Position numbers and translations under genes: made by a program. This document shows, piece by piece, positions 60,649-64,000 of a stretch of 64,000 nt of DNA. Every line of letters starts with the position of its first letter. Positions within the stretch are counted from its first letter, which is position 1. Location: positions 14,259,508-14,323,507 of the forward strand of contig CM049313.1 of assembly GCA_026874595.1 (NCBI GenBank). The letters run 5' to 3'. A model generated the notes under the pieces. It ran no database searches. It saw nothing but the letters and a program-made list of their open reading frames with translations, and was not told where the DNA came from. The DNA is from Sipunculus nudus. Taxonomy: Eukaryota; Annelida; Sipuncula; Golfingiida; Sipunculidae.

Positions 60649-61370
60649 TGTTACAGGTGCTCTTTTATTGTGTGACACGGGCGTAACTCGTGTTGTTGTT
60701 ACATTTTATGTTTAATCCGTACTGGTTGAACTCTCGTTGTCATGTGAGCCTTGGATTTTCGCGCCTGGTCGTGGGTCATGTGATGAGCCTGGTGTGTGGA
60801 GATATACAGCGCTGTTCTTTCTAGAGAATTCTTGAAACGTGTGTTGTGCAAGACCTTATAAACTATTCGAGAAGTGGAAAATTCCTGGCTTGGGGTGTGA
60901 AGGTATATAAAGGGGCTGTTTTTAGAACCAGGGGGCAGACAGTAGAGCAGATACCAGCGGACGTAGAGGCGTGTGTCAGATTCTAAGACCTTACCCGACG
61001 AATGCGGCAATTATACATTTTCACTTTCCTCTGGACTGTCATTCGCCGAGAGTTTACATTCAAAGGACTTATTGTGGTGACGGTGTTGGTATCGAGGTAT
61101 TGTACCATTATCTTTCTGTGTGATTATATTGACTTGTTGCTATAACGCTGTTTTACTGTCTAATTGTATGGATTTAGTGTATTGTATTGTTAGGGTTGTT
61201 TTAAGAATAAATTATAGTTATTTGTTAACACAAACACCACTGACTTCTTTATTTATTCTCCTAGACATTTCATGCTGCCTAGTGTTACAGAATCTGATTT
61301 TTTTTTATCTCCATTACAAAATTTGTGTTCATCACGCATACGTGATCTGTTTATATTAGATTCCGTAACA
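60649..61370 (+). mobile_element. Solo LTR, copy 1
   Basis: Begins TGTTAC and ends GTAACA, with ACCT on both sides (60645-60648, 61371-61374). Inside are TATAAA (60906-60911) and AATAAA (61206-61211), in the order of an LTR promoter and polyadenylation signal. No primer-binding site or coding follows. A second, diverged copy starts 1.3 kb on. Superfamily unknown. Confidence 0.65.
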
Positions 61371-62712
61371 ACCTGCAGGCAGGTTCATTGTCTTAGGGAC
61401 ATAACTGTCATGTGTCAGTCTAGAAATCACTCAAGCAGATACCCCGTTTAAACAAGTATAGTAAATTTTAAAAGCAATTCATACATTATGTATCCAAATG
61501 ATCCAATTAAGTATTGAGAAAGCAGCGCTTTTATATGAATCATTGCAAAAACTGACTAATTACAGTGAAATTATCCAATTTCTCCTTCCATACCTTAAAC
61601 TAGTTCACTGTAACCTCGTTTCTGCAAGAAATATTCTGCAATTTTAATTGAAATCTGGTATTCAATCTTCATTGCTCCCTTTAAGGTATATGTAATCCTT
61701 TGCTTTTCTATATAGGTTCTAAGATGTATTGGCAAGGATTTTGTGAAATTAGGAAGTAATTACAAATAAGTTGTTACATTTTTACAGTTTTCCATGACAC
61801 ATGCCACATAAAAGCAACTCGGTGTGAAGTGGAAACATACTTCGCTAGCTGGCCGTTTGGTTTGCTTGAATATGGGTACACAGCCGGAGGTCTCTTCCAT
61901 TGCCTGTCCCTTGTCTGCGGGGTCTCAGTTAACAACTGGGCAATAAAACATGAAATGATGTAGTTTTAAAATGACAAATAAATGATCAATAAAAATAGAT
62001 AATGAGTCAAAAGGGATTTCGATTACCACTCTATGGTATTTTTCTCATATATGGTCCTAGATGTAATCCAGTTGAAACCATGTTCTCACCCATTTTTTTG
62101 TATTTCAATTTGAAGTTCAACAATAAAAGAAAAAATAAGTAAGTAAAAAGGTTCATATGGTAACAAAACATTTTATGAAGCAAATTATTTAATGCATCAT
62201 GGTGCAGTTGGTAATCCTGATTTTACCTTGCCTTTAGTCCTAGGCTTCTTAAACACGTTATAAGATTTCCAAATGTGATTAAAAAGCAGGATCTTTCACA
62301 GACAAGTACTCAGTCAGACGTACCTTAATGATGTTTATGTACAAAGGTCAGAAAGAATAAATATTTGCAATACAAAAATGTACTCAACTAAACGGATGCA
62401 TTCCAGGTAAGCGAAATTCTCCCTTTATTTGGAAATATAATGGCTTTTTACATGCTTATTGAATGTGGAACATTTTATAACAGTAACGCTGCACATTCAT
62501 ATAGTAAAACTGAACAAGAATGTATTATAATGAAACAATAGAAGAACTGAACGAGTTTAAAACTCATGCCTTTGTTGGGCTTTGACACGCAACAAAATAA
62601 AAATGGTAAATATTTGAAATTATTTTAAACCCTTCTGTTATTTACTTCCAATAAGTTAATTGCCAAGTGTTTCGAATTTTAACCATTAAAACAAGTTATA
62701 GCGCTTTCTTTT
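61371..62712. other. Non-coding DNA between two LTRs
   Basis: AT-rich, no retroviral-type coding remnants seen. The first LTR has its own target duplication, so this is ordinary flank and not the interior of one element. Confidence 0.45.
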
Positions 62713-63586
62713 TGATACAGGTGTCTCTTTTATTGTGCGCTGTTGACATTCTGTTTCGTGTTAGGCTCAAGCCCTGGGCGTCATTTGCTATGGCGCGTAG
62801 AGACACAGCGCTCGGTGTAATCCGTACTGGGTGAACCCTGGCGTGTAAAGACACAGCGCTCGTGCTTATCTGGAATTTTCTTGGCTGTTCCCGCTCTATT
62901 AGCGCGTGTCTTTTATTGTTCTTTGGGATGTTCGTGAATTAGAAGTTTCTAGGCTTTGGGGTGAGCAGCTATAAATTAGGGGCTGTGTTTGGAGCCGAGA
63001 AAGGAGAGAGAGAAATATTCCAGCGGACACGGAAGAGTACGTGTGAGTCAGTTTGTGGACCTTAACGATAATTGCAGCATTTATAGATATTCTCCGAACT
63101 TTGTAACAGGTTTTATTAGGTTTTCAGTTTGCCTTTGGGACTATTACCAAACCTTCACTTTTGGATTACAACAAATTGATTTTGGGATTGAATTGGACTA
63201 TTATTTTCTGAGAAGATTTACGTGAACTATTCATCTGGATTATTTGTTTTAAAGGACTTATTGAGCTGTGACAGTGGTGGTTTCCAGAAAAGCCTAGGAT
63301 CCGGACACTCTGGTACTGTACACTTTATTTATTATACTGTGTAATTGTATTGATTTACTGTTATACTGATGTTATACTGTGTAACTGTAATGATTAAGTG
63401 TATTGTAATGTTAGGGTTGTTTTAAGAATAAATTATAATTATTTGTTAACCAAAAACCACTGATTTCTTTTTTCGTTCCCCAAGACATTTCACGCTGCCT
63501 AGTGTTACAGTATCTGATTTTTATCTCCGTAACAAAATTGATGCTCGTCACGACTACGTGATCTGTTGTTATTAGGTTCCGTAACA
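62713..63586 (+). mobile_element. Solo LTR, copy 2 (longer)
   Basis: Related to 60649-61370 at both ends (start TGATACAGGTG, end CCGTAACA) and around the AATAAA (63427-63432); TATAAA at 62970-62975. The middle diverges and is about 150 bp longer. No clear target duplication. Confidence 0.6.
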
Positions 63587-64000
63587 GTATATATAGTTTT
63601 AGTGCTTTGACCTTGAGTCATAGCCTTGACCTTGAGTAATGACCTATGGGCCTTAAGGAGAGTGTATCCTCAAGTTAAAGGTACTACTGATCAGGGATAT
63701 ACCACAGAAGGGGGTCCTTGGCATTCATATTTTCTAAAGTTAACAGAATAAAAATATTAAATGCCGTGACCTTCAGCTTCACAGCTGACCTTGAAAGTAT
63801 TAGAAAATTTGCAACATGTACTTTTAATTTGATTTTGCTACAAATTGCTCGATATGTTTTTATGCATTCTTGATGAAATCCCCTCGGATTAATAACTGAC
63901 CCTGGAATAAAATTAAGAAATATTAAAAGCCTGTCCTTGACCTTGTTTGGTGTCCTTTGATTTATAAAAATATAGCATTGATTTGGTTATGAGCTTTATA
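63587..64000. other. Non-coding right flank
   Basis: Contains repeated TGACCTTGAG/CCTTGACC motifs like those near 59339, suggesting a dispersed repeat. No gene seen. Confidence 0.4.

Noticed and set aside
60649-63586. One complete LTR retrotransposon
   Set aside because: The first LTR has its own flanking ACCT pair, the LTRs differ in length, and no coding lies between them.

Overview
The window reads as nuclear DNA of an animal, most likely a marine invertebrate. The main evidence is one multi-exon gene with GT-AG introns, AT-rich non-coding DNA, dense (AT)n and (CT)n microsatellites, and a very mixed set of mobile elements including a DIRS-type tyrosine-recombinase retrotransposon and Helitron-like repeats. 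A mollusc or other lophotrochozoan would fit, but nothing here proves the phylum.

Layout. 346-10229 is a patchwork of one Helitron-like repeat family; two copies end in the same 7-bp hairpin followed 10 nt later by CTAG. One copy is split by a decayed DIRS element (673-5161, minus strand) carrying Gag-like, RT, RNase H and tyrosine recombinase regions plus terminal and internal complementary repeats. An uninterrupted copy at 8761-9541 preserves the matching empty site. 10230-14690 is mostly non-coding and holds an 84-bp perfect palindrome flanked by a 9-bp duplication. 14691-26864 (minus) is a complete 12-exon gene for a CaMKIV-like Ca2+/calmodulin-dependent kinase of 338 residues. Its introns hold several MITEs and tandem repeats, and a full CRE (TGACGTCA) lies about 100 bp upstream of its ATG. 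27200-35600 is repeat-rich: microsatellites, a GC-rich inverted repeat and a 1.1-kb hAT-like element with an 8-bp target duplication. 38045-38833 (plus) is an intronless reading frame for a compact protein with three zinc fingers of the EVI1/PRDM16 C-terminal type, probably with a 5' non-coding exon near 35660-35722. 39000-64000 has no recognised gene. It holds a 22-bp minisatellite, a tRNA-derived SINE, an orphan 167-residue reading frame, paired PIF/Harbinger-like MITEs, duplicated TTCGTA-rich segments, another hAT-like MITE and two related solo LTRs.

Functional links. The two recognised genes are a nuclear-signalling kinase and a probable DNA-binding regulator; nothing in the window shows that they act together. 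The CRE upstream of the kinase suggests, by inference, feedback through CREB, a known CaMKIV substrate. No wholly new multi-gene system is evident. The most unusual items are the filled/empty DIRS site pair, the 84-bp palindrome, the decoy splice-acceptor repeat array in a kinase intron, and the compact EVI1-like protein.
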